From contig PWGL01000043.1 of NCBI GenBank assembly GCA_003554465.1, forward strand, positions 1 to 5,719: a stretch of DNA of 5,719 bases. Reading direction: 5' to 3'. Made by a program: the position numbers and the translations under genes. The DNA comes from Candidatus Pacearchaeota archaeon (lineage in GTDB: Archaea; Nanobdellota; Nanobdellia; Pacearchaeales; GW2011-AR1). Positions 3,791-5,719 of this stretch are shown here, piece after piece (within the stretch, counting starts at the first letter, position 1; each line of letters opens with the position of its first letter). Under the pieces are notes generated by a model, which was not told the DNA's origin, did not search any database, and was given only the letters and a program-made list of their open reading frames with translations.

Positions 3791-5050
3791 ATGTCAACAG
3801 AAAAAAAAGATAAAGAAATCAATGGAAAGAATAAGTCAAATGTGGAAAATTCTGATATTGAGAATTTAGAAAGTATAAATGTAGGTATTGTAGGGCATAT
3901 TGATCATGGTAAGACCACCTTACTCAAACAACTAACTGGTAAGTGGGCGGATAGACATTCTGAGGAATTAAAGAGAGGTATTACAATTAAGTTAGGTTAT
4001 GCGGATTGTATAATAAAAGAAGATAATGGTAAATATAATTTAGAAAAAGGAAAACCTATAAAATATGTTTCTTTTGTTGATGCGCCGGGACATGAAATGC
4101 TTATGGCTACAATGCTTTCTGGAGCGGCAATGATTGATGCCGCAATATTGGTTGTGGCTGCAAATGAAGGAGTTAGACCCCAAACTATAGAACATTTAAT
4201 GTCTTTACAGGTTAAAGGTGTGAAAAATATAGTAGTGGTACAGAATAAGATAGATTTAGTTAGTAAAGAAGAGGCAAAAGAGAATTATGGTAAAATTAAA
4301 GATTTTCTTAAGGGAACAATAGCTGAAAAATCTCCTATAATTCCCTGTTCTGTATTGCAGGGAGTTAATACAGACAAGGTTTTGGAAGCTCTAGCCAATG
4401 TGGAATCCAGAGATTTTGATGAAGACAAGTCTCCTGTTTTTGATATTGCTCGTAGTTTTGATATAAATAAGCCCAGCTCTAAAATTTCTGACTTAAATGG
4501 TGGAGTATTAGGTGGGGCTTTGAAACAGGGAAGGTTAAAGGAAGGGGATGAAATTGAGATTAAACCTGGCTTAACTATTGAGGAAGAAAATAAGATAAAT
4601 TATAAAACTTTGAAAACAAAAGTTTTGTCTTTGTATAAAGGATATAATAAAATTAGTGAGGCAAGGCCCGGAGGTAGTGTGGCCATAGAAACAGATTTAG
4701 ATCCCATAACTACTAAGGCCGATAAACTTTCAGGATGTGTAGCAGGCTTAAAAGAAGAATTGCCTGAAATTAAACATCGGATTTGGATAGAATTTGATTT
4801 ATTTGAAAAGATTTCAGGGACAGAAAAGCATCAGGAGATAAATGGTATTAAAACTGCTGAGAATTTGCTTTTGAGTGTTGGAACGGCAACCACCGTAGGG
4901 ACGGTAACCAGGGTTAAAGATAATAAAGCAGAGATTAATTTGAGAATACCAATAGTTCCTTTTGAAGACCATTCTATAGGTATAGCTAGGAATATAGATA
5001 GTCATTGGAGATTAATTGGTCTCGGATATATAGTTGATGAAGAAAAATAA
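3791..5050 (+). CDS. eif2g: Translation initiation factor aIF2 subunit gamma, zinc-knuckle-less
   Basis: aIF2-gamma is the GTPase core of the complex that brings Met-tRNAi to the small ribosomal subunit. GTP-binding motifs are clear: GHIDHGKT (35-42), switch 1 with the RGIT motif (62-65), DAPGHE (97-102), NKID (152-155) and SVLQG (187-191). The sequence HSEELKRGITIKLGYAD and, in domain II, FDINKPSSKISDLNGGVLGGAL identify aIF2-gamma against SelB or EF-Tu. Domain II spans roughly 215-330 and domain III about 335-419, ending HWRLIGLGYIVDEEK. The four-Cys knuckle normally lying between switch 1 and DAPGHE is replaced by a short Cys-free loop (74-91). An extension of about 25 charged residues precedes the GTPase domain. 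The usual NEPxPQPQT segment reads NEGVRPQT (125-132). The alpha and beta subunits are not in the window. A TATA box supports the start. Confidence 0.95.
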   Translation: MSTEKKDKEINGKNKSNVENSDIENLESINVGIVGHIDHGKTTLLKQLTGKWADRHSEELKRGITIKLGYADCIIKEDNGKYNLEKGKPIKYVSFVDAPGHEMLMATMLSGAAMIDAAILVVAANEGVRPQTIEHLMSLQVKGVKNIVVVQNKIDLVSKEEAKENYGKIKDFLKGTIAEKSPIIPCSVLQGVNTDKVLEALANVESRDFDEDKSPVFDIARSFDINKPSSKISDLNGGVLGGALKQGRLKEGDEIEIKPGLTIEEENKINYKTLKTKVLSLYKGYNKISEARPGGSVAIETDLDPITTKADKLSGCVAGLKEELPEIKHRIWIEFDLFEKISGTEKHQEINGIKTAENLLLSVGTATTVGTVTRVKDNKAEINLRIPIVPFEDHSIGIARNIDSHWRLIGLGYIVDEEK

Positions 5051-5061
5051 ACCTATATACC

Positions 5062-5111
5062 TTTATTTTTTAGTCATAAACATTGTTTTTTTCTATTATG
5101 GGTGTTTTTTT
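5062..5111 (+). terminator. Multiple T tracts ending the aIF2-gamma transcript
   Basis: Three T-rich tracts follow the stop codon within 62 nt: TTTATTTTTT (5062-5071), seven T (5086-5092) and seven T (5105-5111). Consecutive oligo-T tracts without a hairpin are the usual archaeal terminator form. Confidence 0.6.
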
Positions 5112-5116
5112 AATCA

Positions 5117-5161
5117 TTTAAATATATGGTGGAAGTTTATATTTTTGCAAAAACTTAAATA
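5117..5161 (+). promoter_or_regulatory. Two candidate TATA boxes for the surface-protein gene
   Basis: TTTAAATATAT (5117-5127) and TTAAATA (5155-5161) both look like archaeal TATA boxes. They lie about 92 and 56 nt upstream of the ATG at 5214, so either gives an mRNA with a 5' leader, of roughly 65 or 30 nt, unlike the other promoters in this window. Confidence 0.4.
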
Positions 5162-5200
5162 GTCTTTTTTAATAATATGTGTATGGTAAGTTGGATAAAA

Positions 5201-5205
5201 GAGGT
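5201..5205 (+). promoter_or_regulatory. Shine-Dalgarno sequence deciding the surface-protein start
   Basis: GAGGT ends 8 nt before the ATG at 5214 and 17 nt before the next in-frame ATG at 5223. The spacing selects 5214. The match to the anti-Shine-Dalgarno ACCUC is exact over five bases. Confidence 0.5.
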
Positions 5206-5213
5206 TATCAGAA

Positions 5214-5719
5214 ATGCACAATATGGTTTATAAGAAGTATTTAAAAGAAAATGGCAAGATTCACGGGCCTTATCTCTATACCAGTAAAAGGATAAACGGT
5301 AAAGTTAAATCTATATATTTGGGTAAGAGTAAGAAAAATAACAATTTAAAATTTTTTATAGGTATAATTTTAATTTTTTTGTTTTTATTATTAGCTTTAA
5401 TGTTTTTTTATTTATCGCCTACAGGAAAAGTTACTTTAGATACTTACACTACATATAATTATAATGAAAGTATTTATGGGGAGACTAATATCAATGTCAG
5501 AGAGGGTGAATTAATACCTAAAGATTCACTATTAATTTTCAAGCTCAACCAGCAAGAGGCTACTTTTCAGGCAGGTAATATTTTTACAAACCTACAAAAT
5601 GGAACTTTTTATACGGAAAATATTAATTTGACTGGCGAGGGTGAGGGTTACGGGTTGATAGGGGAAAGAGAAGTTTATCCTGAAGTTAATTTTGAATTAA
5701 GAATTTATGAAGAAATAGA
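5214..5719 (+). CDS. Membrane-anchored cell-surface protein, N-terminal part (runs off the window)
   Basis: The frame is open from the ATG at 5214 to the window end (168 residues visible); an in-frame TAA at 5196-5198 limits the start. Residues 5-40 form a short basic cytoplasmic domain with NGKIHGPYLYTSKR and NGKVKSIYLGK, a pattern I associate with large surface proteins of Woesearchaeota-type archaea. A single hydrophobic segment follows (about 47-68, FFIGIILIFLFLLLALMFFY). After it comes LSPTGKVTLDTYTTYNY and a beta-rich, Gly/Thr/Asn-containing region with VREGELIPKDSLLIF, likely Ig-like and outside the cell. Positive charges before the hydrophobic segment support a cytoplasmic N-terminus with the bulk outside. 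The function is probably structural or adhesive; the full size and any repeats lie outside this window. It appears to have a 5' leader and a Shine-Dalgarno sequence. Confidence 0.75.
   Translation, partial: MHNMVYKKYLKENGKIHGPYLYTSKRINGKVKSIYLGKSKKNNNLKFFIGIILIFLFLLLALMFFYLSPTGKVTLDTYTTYNYNESIYGETNINVREGELIPKDSLLIFKLNQQEATFQAGNIFTNLQNGTFYTENINLTGEGEGYGLIGEREVYPEVNFELRIYEEI

Noticed and set aside
4814..5005. Minus-strand 63-codon open frame
   Set aside because: It lies wholly antisense to aIF2-gamma and has no motif or promoter.
3791..5050. SelB-type selenocysteine elongation factor
   Set aside because: NEGVRPQT is SelB-like, but HSEELKRGIT, the domain II sequence FDINKP...GGVLGG and the C-terminal WRLIG are aIF2-gamma signatures.

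Overview
The window is AT-rich DNA with densely packed genes. It reads as an archaeal genome, most likely from a small DPANN lineage of the Woesearchaeales/Pacearchaeales type. The archaeal assignment is firm: RNA polymerase subunit Rpo7 (RpoE1), Spt4, ribosomal protein S24e and aIF2-gamma are all present, and the promoters are archaeal TATA boxes. The DPANN assignment is inference. It rests on the small compact genes, the cell-surface protein type at the right edge and the Lys/Glu-rich protein tails. TAA, TAG and TGA all serve as stops, so the code is standard.

Left part (1-451): the last codons of a gene that enters from the left are followed by a GC-rich, almost fully base-paired cloverleaf element (46-118). 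Next comes a short minus-strand gene (115-300) that still has a promoter but carries an in-frame TAA at codon 13. A perfect 24-bp palindrome (377-400) lies between this broken gene and the next one.

Accessory part (452-2035): an unrecognised 112-residue protein on the plus strand meets a two-gene minus-strand unit tail to tail, with overlapping stop codons. That unit looks like a toxin-antitoxin pair. A helical protein ending in a UPF0175-like helix-turn-helix comes first, followed after 1 nt by a DUF3368-like PIN-domain nuclease.

Housekeeping part (2092-5050): a single-domain PIN nuclease, rpoE1, spt4, rps24e and the aIF2-gamma gene form a reduced version of a conserved archaeal transcription/translation cluster. 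The first PIN gene and the antitoxin gene diverge from one shared TATA element. Rpo7 and Spt4 act in transcription (the stalk and the elongation factor). S24e and aIF2-gamma act on the small ribosomal subunit and in initiator tRNA delivery. aIF2-gamma lacks the usual four-cysteine zinc knuckle, and S24e carries a long charged tail.

Right edge (5051-5719): a series of T tracts probably ends the aIF2-gamma transcript. A membrane-anchored surface protein then begins and runs off the window.

Most starts here lie about 25-30 nt from a TATA box, so leaderless mRNAs appear to be the rule. The surface-protein gene is the exception, with a leader and a Shine-Dalgarno sequence.
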